Shown: positions 17,021 to 27,817, counted from the first letter of the stretch. The stretch: DNA of 63,317 nt from Xanthobacteraceae bacterium (GCA_019746135.1 JAIESI010000100.1:1-63317); one strand, 5' to 3'. The notes: generated from the sequence alone by a model not told the origin. Numbers and translations: made by a program.

Positions 17021-17632
17021 ATGCCCCGCGCCACCCGCGTCGTCCCCGCAGCCGAGCGCAAGGACGCGCCCGTCGCCGATACGCTGATCCTGCCGCACGC
17101 CCAGCGTCAGGCGCAGAAGGGCTTCCTGTTCGGTATCAAGGGCACCTGCATCGAGCTCGATTTTGCCGAGCCGGTGCGGCTTCGCACCGACGACGCGCTG
17201 GTGCTCGACGACGGCGGGCTGGTCGAGGTGGTGGCCGAGCCCGAGCCGCTGATCGAGGTGCGCGCGGCCGATCTGCCGTCGCTGGCGCGGCTCGCCTGGC
17301 ATCTCGGCGATCGGCACGTGCCGGTGCAGATCATGGAGCGCAAGCTCAGGCTCAAGCGCGACGAGGCCATCGAGGCACTGCTGCAAGCCCTCGGCGCGAA
17401 GGTCGTGGCCATCGAGGCGCCGTTCGAGCCCGAAGGCGGGGCTTATGAGGCGGCCGCGGCGCATGATCATCACCATCATCACGGTCACGATCATCATCAC
17501 CATCATGATCATGGCCATGATCACCACCATGATCACCACCATCACGATCACAGCCACAGCCATGGCCACAGCCATGATCACGACCACCACGACCACCATC
17601 ACGGCCATTCGCACGATCACAAGCACGGCTGA
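17021..17632 (+). CDS. ureE: urease accessory protein UreE with long His-rich tail
   Basis: 203 residues. The N-terminal peptide-binding domain (residues about 20-90) is followed by the metal-binding domain with LAWHLGDRHVPVQI, which holds the conserved nickel-binding His. The C-terminal 57 residues contain 36 His, mixed with Asp, Gly and Ser, a nickel-sequestering tail known in some UreE proteins (Klebsiella) but longer here. UreE delivers Ni2+ to the UreG/urease maturation complex in the cytoplasm. No other urease gene lies in this window, so it is an orphan locus; the tail could also act in general nickel storage. It lies 9 bp upstream of an SDR gene on the same strand. Confidence 0.92.
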   Translation: MPRATRVVPAAERKDAPVADTLILPHAQRQAQKGFLFGIKGTCIELDFAEPVRLRTDDALVLDDGGLVEVVAEPEPLIEVRAADLPSLARLAWHLGDRHVPVQIMERKLRLKRDEAIEALLQALGAKVVAIEAPFEPEGGAYEAAAAHDHHHHHGHDHHHHHDHGHDHHHDHHHHDHSHSHGHSHDHDHHDHHHGHSHDHKHG

Positions 17633-17641
17633 GGCGGCCGG

Positions 17642-18364
17642 ATGGATCGGCTCAAGGACAAGATCGTTCTGATCACCGGCGCGTCGGGGGCGATCGGCGC
17701 CGCGGTGACCGAGGCGGTCGGCAGGGCCGGCGGCACTGCAATTACCAGCGATCGTCCGGGGCAGGGCGCGACCCACGCGCTCGACGTCACCTCCGAACCC
17801 GACTGGCTTGCGGTGGCGGCCGACGTCGGCCGGACCTATGGCCGGCTCGACGGTCTCGTCAACGCCGCGGGGATCGCCGCGCTCGGCAACATCGAGGAAA
17901 CCGATTTCGCCACTTGGCGGAAGGTCCTCGGCGTCAATCTCGACGGCACGTTCCTCGGTTGCAAGCACGCGCTTCCGTTGCTCAAGACCCGCGGCGGCTC
18001 GATCGTCAACCTCTCGTCGGTCGCGGGCCTGATCGGCGGGCACAATTTCGCCGCCTACAACGCCTCCAAGGGCGGGGTGCGGCTGCTCACCAAGTCGGTG
18101 GCGCTGCACGGCGCGCGGCTCAATCCGCAGGTGCGCTGCAATTCGGTGCACCCGGCCTTCCTCGAAGGGCCGATGGTCGACGACATCATCAAGGGAACGC
18201 AGTATCCGGACGCCGCCCGCGCGCGCCTGATGCGCGACATTCCGCTCGGCCGCCTCGGCACGCCGGCCGAGGTTGCCGATATGTGCGTCTATCTCCTGTC
18301 CGACGAATCCCGCTTCGTCACCGGCGCCGAGTTCGTCATCGACGGCGGCCTGACGGCGCGCTGA
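17642..18364 (+). CDS. short-chain dehydrogenase/reductase (SDR)
   Basis: 240 residues of classical SDR. The cofactor motif is TGASGAIG (residues about 13-20), the NAG motif VNAAGIAALG follows, and the catalytic set is Ser in VNLSSVAGL and YNASK. The C-terminus FVTGAEFVIDGGLTAR is the usual SDR ending. It would oxidise or reduce an alcohol or ketone with NAD(P); acidic residues after the second strand (SDRPGQ) lean toward NAD. No partner genes identify the substrate. Start ATG lies 9 bp after the ureE stop. It is convergent with the next gene, 3 bp away. Confidence 0.9.
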   Translation: MDRLKDKIVLITGASGAIGAAVTEAVGRAGGTAITSDRPGQGATHALDVTSEPDWLAVAADVGRTYGRLDGLVNAAGIAALGNIEETDFATWRKVLGVNLDGTFLGCKHALPLLKTRGGSIVNLSSVAGLIGGHNFAAYNASKGGVRLLTKSVALHGARLNPQVRCNSVHPAFLEGPMVDDIIKGTQYPDAARARLMRDIPLGRLGTPAEVADMCVYLLSDESRFVTGAEFVIDGGLTAR

Positions 18365-18367
18365 CGG

Positions 18368-18724
18368 CTATTTGCGCGATGTTCTGGTGGCGCGCCGGTT
18401 CAGGCGGCGGGCATTGGCCCGCGCCTTGCGCAGCGCCGGCCGCGTGGCGGCATCCGCGATCGCCGCGGCCGCGCTGGCGCTGGGCTTCACGCCGAGGGCT
18501 GCGCTCCACATCGTCCGCGTCGCCTCAAGACCGGCCTTCCAACTGCCCTCGTATGCGGCCGCGACCTTCTCGCTGAGCATCCGCGTGGCCTCGGCCTGCC
18601 GTTCGGCATGGGTCATCGCGGCGGCCGCGCCGAACCACGACAGGCGATGCCACATCGTTGTCGCGGCATAGGCGTTGGAAAGCGCCCAGTCGAAACCCAT
18701 GGCGGTGGTGCTGCGGCGTGCCAT
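18368..18724 (-). CDS. hypothetical protein, Ala-rich with basic tail
   Basis: 118 residues. The first half contains aromatic and Met residues (NAYAATTMWHRLSWFG) and then amphipathic helices rich in Ala/Glu (ERQAEATRMLSEKVAAAYEG). The C-terminal 30 residues are very basic (KARANARRLNRRATRTSRK). The helical, Ala-rich composition loosely recalls phasin-like proteins, but I do not recognise a family. It lies 42 bp downstream of the GST gene on the same strand, so the two may be co-transcribed. Confidence 0.6.
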   Translation of the reverse strand: MARRSTTAMGFDWALSNAYAATTMWHRLSWFGAAAAMTHAERQAEATRMLSEKVAAAYEGSWKAGLEATRTMWSAALGVKPSASAAAAIADAATRPALRKARANARRLNRRATRTSRK

Positions 18725-18766
18725 ATCGATACCAATGCGTGCCGCGGCGATCCGTTCCCGGCCGGA

Positions 18767-19414
18767 TCAGGCAAGCTGCGGCGGATATCCCGGCATCAGC
18801 TCGTAGGGATGCTTCCAGCCGGGCAGCGCCTTGATGCGCTCGAGCCAGGCGCCGATGTTCCTGTGGGTGCCGGCAATGTCGAAGCCGAACTCGTCCGCCG
18901 GATAGTAGAGATACGCGCAGAGCGACAGGTCGGCGATGGTCGGCCGCTCGCCGAGGATGAACGGGCGTCCGGCGAGCCGCTTGTCGACGATGGCGAGGTT
19001 GCCGTCGATGCGGCCCTTGAGAAACGCCATCACCGCCGGGTCGCCCGCCGGCCGGGCAAAGTTCTTCAGGAAGCGGTAGGGACCGAGGAAGCCGTTGACC
19101 TTCTGGTTGTCGAAGATGATCCAGCGCAAGGCTTCGAGCTTCTCCTCTTCGCTCTGCGGCTTGAACTTGCCGGTGAGGTCGGAGAGATAGGTCAGGATTA
19201 CGCCCGACTGCGTGAGCTTTTTTGCGCCGTGCGCCAGCACCGGCACCTCGCCCATCTCGTTGACCTCGGCGCGGTACTTCGGCGTGCGCGTCTCGCCGCC
19301 CTTGAAGAAGTCGACATAGACCGGCTGCCAGTCGGCGCCGATCAGGTTGAGCATCAGCGCCGCGCGATAGGCGTTGCCGGACTGGGCGAAGCAATAGAGC
19401 TGGTATTCGGGCAT
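18767..19414 (-). CDS. glutathione S-transferase family protein
   Basis: 215 residues. The N-terminal thioredoxin-like domain starts YQLYCFAQSGNAYRAALML, with the cis-Pro EMGEVPVLAHG and the glutathione-binding LTQSGVILTYLSD. The helical domain contains the N-capping/folding motif RPTIADLSLCAYLYY. It would conjugate or reduce substrates with glutathione in the cytosol; the class is not assigned with confidence. It is distinct from maiA, lacking the zeta SSCxxR motif. The downstream Ala-rich gene is probably in the same transcript. Upstream lies a block of direct repeats (19526-19717). Confidence 0.88.
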   Translation of the reverse strand: MPEYQLYCFAQSGNAYRAALMLNLIGADWQPVYVDFFKGGETRTPKYRAEVNEMGEVPVLAHGAKKLTQSGVILTYLSDLTGKFKPQSEEEKLEALRWIIFDNQKVNGFLGPYRFLKNFARPAGDPAVMAFLKGRIDGNLAIVDKRLAGRPFILGERPTIADLSLCAYLYYPADEFGFDIAGTHRNIGAWLERIKALPGWKHPYELMPGYPPQLA

Positions 19415-19525
19415 GGCTTTCCCCTTGTGGCCTGATCGCAGCAGACCACGGCCCCGCGGCGGGGAGAAATAGATTTTGCGAATGGATCGGCCGCGCGGCG
19501 ATGATGCGTAAGCCGGGGATCAGCA

Positions 19526-19717
19526 CGCCGGAACGGTTTTCCGGCGAAAGCCTGCCCCGGACTTGATCCGGGATGTGGAGCGGTTCGCCGAAGAAAAACG
19601 CGACCAAACCAAGAATCTGTCGCGCGTCAGCGCGCCGGAGCGGTTTTCCGGCGAAGTGTGGAGCGGTTCGCCGAAGAAAAACGCGACCAAACCAAGAATC
19701 TGTCGCGCGTCAGCGCG
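19526..19717. repeat. Tandem-duplicated dispersed-type repeat (61-bp unit plus CCGGAA...TTCCGG stem)
   Basis: A 61-bp unit at 19574-19634 recurs at 19657-19717 (83 bp period), identical except for the bases just outside. Each is associated with a 23-bp element, 19526-19548 and 19633-19655, that differs at one base and whose first copy has CCGGAA/TTCCGG inverted ends. The second copy runs into the 3' end of the lipoprotein gene and supplies its last codons and stop. It resembles the non-coding repeats scattered in Bradyrhizobium-like genomes; this likeness is from memory and needs a genome search. Confidence 0.85.
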
Positions 19718-20126
19718 ACAGTGCCACCGTCTCCCCCGCCGTCGCCTTGCCGTCGAAACGGCCGCCCGCGCCATTGAGCTGGGCGAGCGGCTGGCCGTTG
19801 TGATCGCGCATGGTGAGGCCGGTCTGGTCGTAGGTCCATTTCCGGCTCATGTAGAACTTTCCGGGGCAGCCGCCCTCGGGCGCGATGGTGCCCTCGGGCG
19901 CCTGCGCATTGGCGGCACCGAAGTTCATGTTGCACTGGCCGCGGCCGGGCTGGCTGAACAGCCAGCGCCCGGCCATCGCGGTCGGCGGGGTCGACGGCTG
20001 CGGCGTCGCGGCGTTCGGTCCCGACGACGGCGCGTTGGATCCCGTCAAATTGCAGCCGGCGCTCAGGGTCAGCGCCAGCAGCGCAACGGTCCGTGTGAAG
20101 ACGCGGGACACGGGTCGGATCAGCAT
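19710..20126 (-). CDS. lipoprotein of the AprI/Inh metalloprotease-inhibitor type
   Basis: 138 residues with a lipoprotein signal peptide ending in the lipobox LSAGC. After a Ser/Pro/Ala linker, the beta-barrel domain begins AGRWLFSQPGRGQCNMNF and has a second Cys in GGCPGKFYMSRKW, then TYDQTGLTMRDHNGQ. This two-Cys pattern matches the Inh/AprI family, small periplasmic inhibitors of secreted metalloproteases; no protease gene lies nearby. The final codons and TGA stop fall inside a repeat copy (19657-19717), so the natural C-terminus may have been replaced. It lies 9 bp downstream of mmsA on the same strand. Confidence 0.78.
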   Translation of the reverse strand: MLIRPVSRVFTRTVALLALTLSAGCNLTGSNAPSSGPNAATPQPSTPPTAMAGRWLFSQPGRGQCNMNFGAANAQAPEGTIAPEGGCPGKFYMSRKWTYDQTGLTMRDHNGQPLAQLNGAGGRFDGKATAGETVALSR

Positions 20127-20135
20127 GCCTTGTGC

Positions 20136-21632
<1,497 letters not shown>

Positions 21633-21833
21633 GATTTCCTCCTGCGGACCCAAGTTCTGCGCGCCTATGCTCGCCCGGTCGGTAGCGCCGCCGGGCGGTA
21701 AACGCTCGTTAACCCGTCAGATACCGCATGCCTTTGCTCGCGTGAAGCCCGCCGGCCGATATGCCGCAAAAGCGCAAATGCCAGGCGAATTGGTGACCGG
21801 CCGTTAGCCTTTACACGTCCTTAAGCGCGGCAG

Positions 21834-21878
21834 GGCTAAGGTCGCCAAGGCTAGGTTGCCAAGCGCGGTTGGCGCCAA
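21834..21878. repeat. Imperfect 14-16-bp tandem repeats upstream of the MotA-like gene
   Basis: Three units, GGCTAAGGTCGCCAA, GGCTAGGTTGCCAA and GCGCGGTTGGCGCCAA, lie end to end in the 282-bp spacer between mmsA and the MotA-like gene. The rest of the spacer holds no protein-like frame or obvious operator. Confidence 0.55.
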
Positions 21879-21914
21879 GTCCCGTCGTGCGCCGTTGTTG
21901 CGTTGGAGTGGTTC

Positions 21915-22700
21915 ATGGATCTGTCTACCGGCCTCGGGCTTGCGTTCGGCGGCGTCGTCCTCGTCACCCTGATCCTGATGGGCGGCGATCTCGGCATGTT
22001 CCTGGACATCCATGCCGTCATCGTCATCTTCGGCGGCGCGGCCGCCGCGACCTTGATCCGTTTCCCGCTGTCGAGCCTGTTCCACGGCATGCCGCTCGGC
22101 ATGAAGTACGCCTTCACCATGCGCCGCTGGACCCCGCGCGAGCTGGTCGACGAGATCGCCAACCTCGCCGACATCGTCCGCAAGAAGGGGCCGATCGGGC
22201 TGGAAAAGGTCGAGATCGAGGACACCTTCCTCGCCAAGGGCATGCGCTACGTCACCGACGGCTACGACGCCAACTTCATCCGCGACAATCTCGAGCGCGA
22301 CATGGACAATTTCTGCGCCCATCTCGACGAGGGGCAGAAGATCTACCGCGCCATCGGCGACTGCGCGCCGGCGTTCGGCATGGTCGGCACGCTGATCGGC
22401 ATGGTGCAGATGTTCGCCAACATGACCGACCCCTCAAAGCTCGGTCCGTACATGGCGGTCGCGCTGCTTGCCACGTTCTATGGCGCGGCGGTGTCGAACC
22501 TGTTCTGCCTGCCGATCGCCGATAAGCTGCAGCTCAAGCTGCACGACGAGCAGATCAGCCGCTCGCTGATCATCGATGGCGTGCTGATGATCCGCGACTC
22601 CAAGAGCCCGATGCTGGTGCGCGAAATGCTGCTGGCCTATCTGCCGGAAAAGCATCGCCATGCCGACGAAGAGGAAGCCACCGAGGCGGCTGCGGCCTAG
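21915..22700 (+). CDS. motA: MotA/PomA-type stator channel subunit
   Basis: 261 residues with four membrane segments. Landmarks are DLGMFLDIHAVIVIFGGAAA in the first segments, a cytoplasmic loop with RRWTPRELVDEIANLADIVRK (the rotor-contact region) and the last two helices APAFGMVGTLIGMVQMFANM and LLATFYGAAVSNLFCLPIADK. This is the PomA/MotP subtype of the MotA/TolQ/ExbB ion-channel family. The ATG at 21915 has GGAG at 6 bp; a TTG at 21903 is less likely. It is followed by the MotB-like gene after 42 bp. No flagellar genes are in the window, so whether it powers flagella or another envelope process is open. Confidence 0.85.
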   Translation: MDLSTGLGLAFGGVVLVTLILMGGDLGMFLDIHAVIVIFGGAAAATLIRFPLSSLFHGMPLGMKYAFTMRRWTPRELVDEIANLADIVRKKGPIGLEKVEIEDTFLAKGMRYVTDGYDANFIRDNLERDMDNFCAHLDEGQKIYRAIGDCAPAFGMVGTLIGMVQMFANMTDPSKLGPYMAVALLATFYGAAVSNLFCLPIADKLQLKLHDEQISRSLIIDGVLMIRDSKSPMLVREMLLAYLPEKHRHADEEEATEAAAA

Positions 22701-22742
22701 CTGAAGTTGTTGCATTCAACCACGGCTGCGTGACGCACGGAC

Positions 22743-23576
22743 ATGGCCAGAAAGAAGAAAGGGCACGCGGCACACGGCGGTGGTCACGGATGGTTCGTGA
22801 CCTTCGCCGACCTCATGGGCCTTCTGGTCGCGTTCTTCGTCATGCTGTGCGCGTCGTCGACGCAGGACACCAAGAAGCTGATGATCGTCGCGGGCTCGAT
22901 GCGCGACGCGTTCGGCACCCAGTCCATCACCCGCTATTCCGGCATCATCGAAAAGGATGGGCTGCCGACGCGGCCGCAGCTCAAGAGCGCGGAGAAGATC
23001 ACGCCGGAGGACTCGTCGGCGACGCCGAGCCCCGACGAGAAAAGCCGCCACAACAAGTTCGGTGCGCGCCTCGACAACGAAGGCAACTTCGCGCTCGCCT
23101 CGGCGTCACTGCGCCAGGCGCTGCAGGACATGCCGGAGATCGCCGACATCTCCAAGCACATCATGTTCGAGGAGACCAAGCAGGGCCTCAATATCGAGAT
23201 CATGGACCAGAACGGCAGCTCGATGTTTCCCGAAGGCTCGAAGGAGCCGTTCGAGCGCACGCGGCGGCTGGTGCAGCGGCTCGCTTCGGGCCTGAAGACC
23301 TTGCCGTACCGGATCACCATCGCCGGCCACACCGCGGCGACCCGCCAGCAGGGGCGCCCCGGCTACGGCTCCTGGGACCTCTCTGCCGACCGCGCCAACT
23401 CGATCCGCAGGGTGCTCGAGGAGGAGGGCGTGCCGGCCGCGAAATTTTTCATGGTGGCCGGGCGGGCCGACACCCAGCCGCTGTTCCCCGACGATCCGTT
23501 TGTTGCGGCCAACCGTCGCGTGACGATTACCCTGATGCAGGAAGCCCCGCCGCTTCCCAAATTCCTCAAGCCCTGA
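22743..23576 (+). CDS. motB: MotB/PomB-type stator subunit with OmpA peptidoglycan-binding domain
   Basis: 277 residues. One membrane helix, VTFADLMGLLVAFFVMLCAS, carries the essential ion-binding Asp at about residue 23. A linker of about 100 residues follows, then an OmpA-C domain: RITIAGHTAATRQQ, WDLSADRANSIRRVLEEEG and FVAANRRVTITL, which binds peptidoglycan. The N-terminus is short and basic (MARKKKGHAAHGGGHG). Paired with the MotA-like gene, it would form an H+- or Na+-driven stator unit. The FADLM context resembles the Na+-type PomB subgroup, but ion choice cannot be settled from this. The stop codon lies within a small hairpin. Confidence 0.86.
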   Translation: MARKKKGHAAHGGGHGWFVTFADLMGLLVAFFVMLCASSTQDTKKLMIVAGSMRDAFGTQSITRYSGIIEKDGLPTRPQLKSAEKITPEDSSATPSPDEKSRHNKFGARLDNEGNFALASASLRQALQDMPEIADISKHIMFEETKQGLNIEIMDQNGSSMFPEGSKEPFERTRRLVQRLASGLKTLPYRITIAGHTAATRQQGRPGYGSWDLSADRANSIRRVLEEEGVPAAKFFMVAGRADTQPLFPDDPFVAANRRVTITLMQEAPPLPKFLKP

Positions 23577-23609
23577 GGGCGCTCAGGCCCTGATCCCCTG
23601 GATTTTTTT
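23572..23609 (+). terminator. Possible terminator after the MotB-like gene
   Basis: CCTGAG-GGCG-CTCAGG (23572-23587) is a perfect 6-bp stem spanning the stop codon. An alternative smaller stem (CAGG/CCTG) lies directly before a run of seven T (23603-23609). Stem stability is modest. Confidence 0.35.
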
Positions 23610-23681
23610 CACTGATACCGGCGCGCTTTGCTGGTGTTGTTTTCGCATGGCCGGTGTATAAACCCGGCCCTTGATGTTGCG

Positions 23682-25625
23682 ATGCAACCGGCGACAATCC
23701 CACCTCCTATGACCAGCGCTGCAGGCGAAGCCAACCGGGCGGCGGAGCAAGCTGCGCCCGCCGCGAGTTCCGTCGGAAGCTTCTGGGCGCTGGCGCTCGG
23801 CAGCGTCGGGGTGGTCTATGGCGACATCGGCACGAGCCCGCTCTACGCCTTCCGGGTTGCGGCGAAGGCCGCCGCCGAGTCCGGCCAGGTGACGCGCGAC
23901 ACGGTGCTCGGCGTGCTGTCGATGATCCTGTGGTCGCTGATCGTCGTCGTCACCATCAAATACGTCGTCGTTCTCCTGCGCGCCGACAACAACGGCGAGG
24001 GCGGCACGCTCTCGCTCACTGCGCTGGCGACGCGGGCGCTGGGGCAGCGGTCCTGGTTCGTGCTGCTCCTTGGCATCGTCGGTGCCGCGATGTTCATCGG
24101 CGACTCGATGATCACGCCGGCGATTTCGGTGCTGTCGGCGGTTGAGGGGCTGTCGCTCGTGACGCCGGCCTTCGAGCACTACGTGATGCCGATCACCGTG
24201 GCGATCCTGATTGCGCTGTTCGCGGTGCAGCGCCGCGGCACCGCCCGCGTCGCGTCGTTCTTCGGCCCGATCATGGTGATCTGGTTCGTCACGCTGGCGA
24301 TCACCGGTGCGCTGCACATCTTGGACGATCCGCACGTGTTTGCGGCGATCAATCCGGCCTACGCGATTACCTTCATCTCGACCCACGGCACGATCGGCCT
24401 GATCACCCTCGGCGCGGTGTTTCTCGCGGTGACCGGCGGCGAGGCGCTCTATGCCGATCTCGGCCATTTCGGGCGAAAACCGATCCAGGTCGCATGGCTC
24501 GGGCTGGTGCTTCCGGCATTGCTGATCAACTACTTCGGGCAGGGCGCCCTGGTGCTCGCCGATCCGACGGCGATCGAGAACCCGTTCTTCAGGCTGGTCC
24601 CGGGCGCGCTGGTGCTGCCGATGGTGGTGCTGGCGACCGCCGCGACCGTGATCGCAAGCCAGGCGGTCATCACCGGTGCCTACTCGTTGGTGCGACAGGC
24701 CATTCAACTCGGCCTGCTGCCACGGCTCGCCATCGTGCACACGTCGGCCGAATATTCCGGCCAGATCTATCTGCCGCGCGTCAACAACGCGCTGCTGATC
24801 GGCGTGTTGCTGCTGGTGGGATTGTTCCGCACGTCGCACTCGCTCGCTGCTGCCTATGGCATCGCGGTCGCGACCACCATGGTGGTCGACGGCATCCTGG
24901 CCTTCATCATCATCTGGAAGCTGTGGCACTGGCCGGCCTGGAAAGCCGCGCTGCTGATGCTGCCGCTGGTGTTCGTCGACGCCTTCTTCTTCTCGGCCAA
25001 TCTGCTGAAGCTGCTCGAAGGCGCCTGGGTGCCGCTGCTGTTCGGCCTGGCGATGGTGATTCTGATCCTGACCTGGCGGCGCGGCACGCGCATTCTTGCC
25101 AACAAGACGCGCAAGACCGAGGTGCCGCTCGACGCGCTGCTGGCGAGCCTGGAAAAGAAGCCGCCGCATATCGTTCCCGGCACCGCGGTGTTCCTGACCA
25201 GCGATCCCGATTTCGCGCCGACCGCGCTCCTGCACAATCTCAAGCACAACAAGGTGCTGCACGAGCACAACGTCGTTCTCACCATCGTCACCGCGGACAC
25301 GCCGCGGGCGCGGGAGGACGAGCGCGTCACGATCACGCCGGTGTCGGATCACTTCGCCCGCGTGTCGCTGAAGTTCGGCTACATGGAAACGCCGAACGTG
25401 CCCAAGGCGCTTGCCATTGCCCGCAAACAGGGCTGGCAGTTCGACATCATGTCGACGTCGTTCTTCCTGTCGCGGCGGGCGCTCAAGCCCTCGGCCCAGT
25501 CCGGCATGCCGATCTGGCAGGACCGGCTGTTCATCGGCCTCGCCAAGAGCGCGTCGGACGCCACCGACTTCTTCCAGATCCCCACCGGGCGGGTGGTGGA
25601 GGTTGGGACCCAGGTCACGGTCTGA
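23682..25625 (+). CDS. kup: Kup-type potassium uptake protein (first of tandem pair)
   Basis: About 647 residues: twelve membrane helices (residues about 35-470) and a C-terminal cytosolic domain. The KUP/HAK/KT signature is clear: [56 protein letters not shown] and the C-terminal [12 protein letters not shown]. It is a low-pH K+/H+ symporter by family knowledge. The ATG at 23682 (MQPATIPPP) and that at 23709 (MTSAAGE) are both possible; neither has a strong ribosome-binding site. A paralog follows after 266 bp. Identical runs of 35-42 bases in both genes suggest duplication followed by gene conversion. Confidence 0.93.
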   Translation: MQPATIPPPMTSAAGEANRAAEQAAPAASSVGSFWALALGSVGVVYGDIGTSPLYAFRVAAKAAAESGQVTRDTVLGVLSMILWSLIVVVTIKYVVVLLRADNNGEGGTLSLTALATRALGQRSWFVLLLGIVGAAMFIGDSMITPAISVLSAVEGLSLVTPAFEHYVMPITVAILIALFAVQRRGTARVASFFGPIMVIWFVTLAITGALHILDDPHVFAAINPAYAITFISTHGTIGLITLGAVFLAVTGGEALYADLGHFGRKPIQVAWLGLVLPALLINYFGQGALVLADPTAIENPFFRLVPGALVLPMVVLATAATVIASQAVITGAYSLVRQAIQLGLLPRLAIVHTSAEYSGQIYLPRVNNALLIGVLLLVGLFRTSHSLAAAYGIAVATTMVVDGILAFIIIWKLWHWPAWKAALLMLPLVFVDAFFFSANLLKLLEGAWVPLLFGLAMVILILTWRRGTRILANKTRKTEVPLDALLASLEKKPPHIVPGTAVFLTSDPDFAPTALLHNLKHNKVLHEHNVVLTIVTADTPRAREDERVTITPVSDHFARVSLKFGYMETPNVPKALAIARKQGWQFDIMSTSFFLSRRALKPSAQSGMPIWQDRLFIGLAKSASDATDFFQIPTGRVVEVGTQVTV

Positions 25626-25667
25626 AAGTCACCGTCTGCAAGTCACCGTCTGCAAGTCACCGTCGAA
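25610..25667. repeat. Tandem repeat growing out of the kup stop region
   Basis: Three units of AAGTCACCGTCTGC (25626-25639, 25640-25653, 25654-25667, the last degenerate) follow the stop codon. The last codons of the gene, GTCACGGTCTGA, are themselves a near copy. The array occupies the start of the 266-bp spacer before the second kup gene; I see nothing else recognisable in that spacer. Confidence 0.75.
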
Positions 25668-25891
25668 AGTCGCGGTCTGATCGAGCTTGGCCACTTAGAC
25701 CTTTGAATCAGTTGGTTTATTGATCTTTTTGCGACGGCAGATCGCGCCTGCCGGCGACCGATTTTCTTGCATGGCTGGGCTGACCGGGCTGCGCCCCGCG
25801 CCCCTTCGCTCGCCGAGGGATTGGGCTATACATCCGCCATTCCGGCATTGTTGCAGTGCAGCATGCTCGTTGACAGGCGACCCCAGAGATC

Positions 25892-27817
25892 ATGAGCCAA
25901 ATTGCTGCGTCCCTTGCGGACGGTGCGCTGCCTCACGCCAATGGCGCGGGCGGCAAAAGCCGGTCCAGCTTCTGGTTGCTCGCGGTCGGCAGCATCGGCG
26001 TCGTCTATGGCGACATCGGCACGAGCCCGCTCTACGCATTGCGCGAAGCGGTGGCGGCCGCCGTCGGCGCCGAGGGCGCGCCGACCCGCGAGGCGGTGCT
26101 GGGCGTCCTGTCGCTGATCCTCTGGGCGTTGATCGTCATCGTCACGCTGAAATATGTCGTCATCCTGCTGCGCGCCGACAACCGCGGTGAGGGCGGCACG
26201 CTCGCGCTGATGGCGCTGGCGCAGCGCGCGCTCGGGCGCAGCACCGGCGCGGTGGTTCTGCTCGGCATCATCAGCGGCGCGCTGTTTTACGGCGACGCGG
26301 TGATCACGCCGGCGCTGTCGGTGCTCTCGGCGATCGAAGGTCTCAAGATCGTGACACCGGCGTTCGATCCCTATGTCGTACCGTTGACGGTCCTGATCCT
26401 GGTCGTGCTGTTTGCCGTGCAGTCGCGCGGCACCGCGCGGGTCGCCGCCTTCTTCGGTCCGGTGATGCTGGTATGGTTTGCGGCGATCGCGGCGGCCGGC
26501 ATCTGGCAGATCGCCGGCGATCCGCGGGTGCTCGCCGCGTTCAATCCGCTCTACGGCGCGAGCTTTCTCGCCAATCACGGGCTGGTCGGGCTCATCACGC
26601 TCGGAGCGGTGTTTCTCGCCGTGACCGGCGCCGAGGCGCTTTATGCCGACCTCGGCCATTTCGGGCGAAAACCGATCCAGGTCGCATGGATCGCGGCGGT
26701 GCTGCCGTCGCTGGCGCTGAACTATCTCGGGCAGGGCGCGCTGGTGCTCTCCAACCCGAGGGCCATCGAAAATCCGTTCTTCCTGCTTTATCCGGAATGG
26801 GCGCTGCTGCCGATGGTGGGGCTTGCCACCGTCGCGACCGTGATCGCGAGCCAGGCGGTCATCTCCGGCGCCTATTCGCTGACCCGGCAGGCGATCCAGC
26901 TCGGCCTCCTGCCGCGCTTCGAGATCCGCCACACCTCCGAGACGCAGGTCGGCCAGATCTACATGCCGCGGGTCAACGCGCTGCTGCTGCTCGGCGTGCT
27001 GCTGCTGGTGGCGCTGTTCCGCTCGTCCAGCGCGCTCGCCTCGGCCTATGGCATCGCCGTGACCGGCACCATGGTGGTGACCGCGACCATGGCCGTGGTC
27101 GTCATTCATAAAGACTGGCGCTGGCCGCTCTGGGCCGCGATCGCGCTGATCGCGCCGTTCCTGCTGATCGACGCCACGTTCCTCGGCGCCAATCTGCTGA
27201 AGGTTGCCGAGGGCGGCTGGGTGCCGCTTGTGCTCGGTGCCCTGGTGATGACGGTGATGTACACGTGGCGGCGCGGCAGCCGGGTCCTGTTCGAGAAGAC
27301 CCGCAAGAGCGAGGTGCCGCTCGACCCGCTGGTCGCGAGCCTCGAACGCAAGCCGCCGCAGCGCGTGCCCGGCACCGCCGTGTTTCTCACCAGCGATCCC
27401 TCGTGTGCGCCGACTGCGATGATGCACAGCCTCAAGCACTACAAGGTGCTGCACGAGAAGAACGTCATCCTCACCATCGAGACCGCGCCCGAGCCGCGCA
27501 TCGATCCGGCCGAGCGCGTGCACATCGAGCCGATCGGCGAGACCTTCCTGCGCGTGCGATTGCGGTTCGGCTTCATGGAACAGCCCAACGTGCCGAAGGC
27601 GCTCGCCATCGCCCGCAAGCTCGGCTTCCAGTTCGACATCATGTCGACGTCGTTCTTCCTGTCGCGGCGGACGCTGCGTCCCGCGGCCAGCTCCTGCATG
27701 CCGCGCTGGCAGGACCGGCTGTTCATCGGGCTTGCGCGCAGCGCCAACGACGCCACCGACTATTTCCAGATTCCCACCGAGCGGGTGGTGGAGGTCGGCA
27801 CGCAAGTCGCGATCTAA
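25892..27817 (+). CDS. kup: Kup-type potassium uptake protein (second of tandem pair)
   Basis: 641 residues with the same plan as its upstream neighbour: [54 protein letters not shown] and C-terminal [12 protein letters not shown]. The N-terminus ([20 protein letters not shown]) is different from the first copy. Nucleotide runs shared exactly with the first gene lie at 26651-26689 and 27629-27670. Two Kup paralogs side by side are common in Bradyrhizobium-like genomes and may differ in affinity or expression. The 3' end again shows a short duplication of the last codons (GTCGCGATCTAAA / GTGGCGATCTGA). Confidence 0.94.
   Translation: MSQIAASLADGALPHANGAGGKSRSSFWLLAVGSIGVVYGDIGTSPLYALREAVAAAVGAEGAPTREAVLGVLSLILWALIVIVTLKYVVILLRADNRGEGGTLALMALAQRALGRSTGAVVLLGIISGALFYGDAVITPALSVLSAIEGLKIVTPAFDPYVVPLTVLILVVLFAVQSRGTARVAAFFGPVMLVWFAAIAAAGIWQIAGDPRVLAAFNPLYGASFLANHGLVGLITLGAVFLAVTGAEALYADLGHFGRKPIQVAWIAAVLPSLALNYLGQGALVLSNPRAIENPFFLLYPEWALLPMVGLATVATVIASQAVISGAYSLTRQAIQLGLLPRFEIRHTSETQVGQIYMPRVNALLLLGVLLLVALFRSSSALASAYGIAVTGTMVVTATMAVVVIHKDWRWPLWAAIALIAPFLLIDATFLGANLLKVAEGGWVPLVLGALVMTVMYTWRRGSRVLFEKTRKSEVPLDPLVASLERKPPQRVPGTAVFLTSDPSCAPTAMMHSLKHYKVLHEKNVILTIETAPEPRIDPAERVHIEPIGETFLRVRLRFGFMEQPNVPKALAIARKLGFQFDIMSTSFFLSRRTLRPAASSCMPRWQDRLFIGLARSANDATDYFQIPTERVVEVGTQVAI

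Noticed and set aside
17021-17632. Urease operon
   Set aside because: Only ureE is present; flanking genes are pssA and an SDR.
21915-23576. Zorya defence system (ZorA/ZorB)
   Set aside because: The MotA-like protein is only about 261 residues without the long C-terminal coiled coil of ZorA, and no ZorC/ZorD/ZorE-like genes follow; kup genes do.
25826-27805. Long minus-strand open frame antisense to the second kup gene
   Set aside because: High-G+C codon bias in kup leaves the antisense frame open; the translation is Arg/His/Asp-rich with no domain. The same applies to the frame antisense to the ABC exporter (13348-15324).
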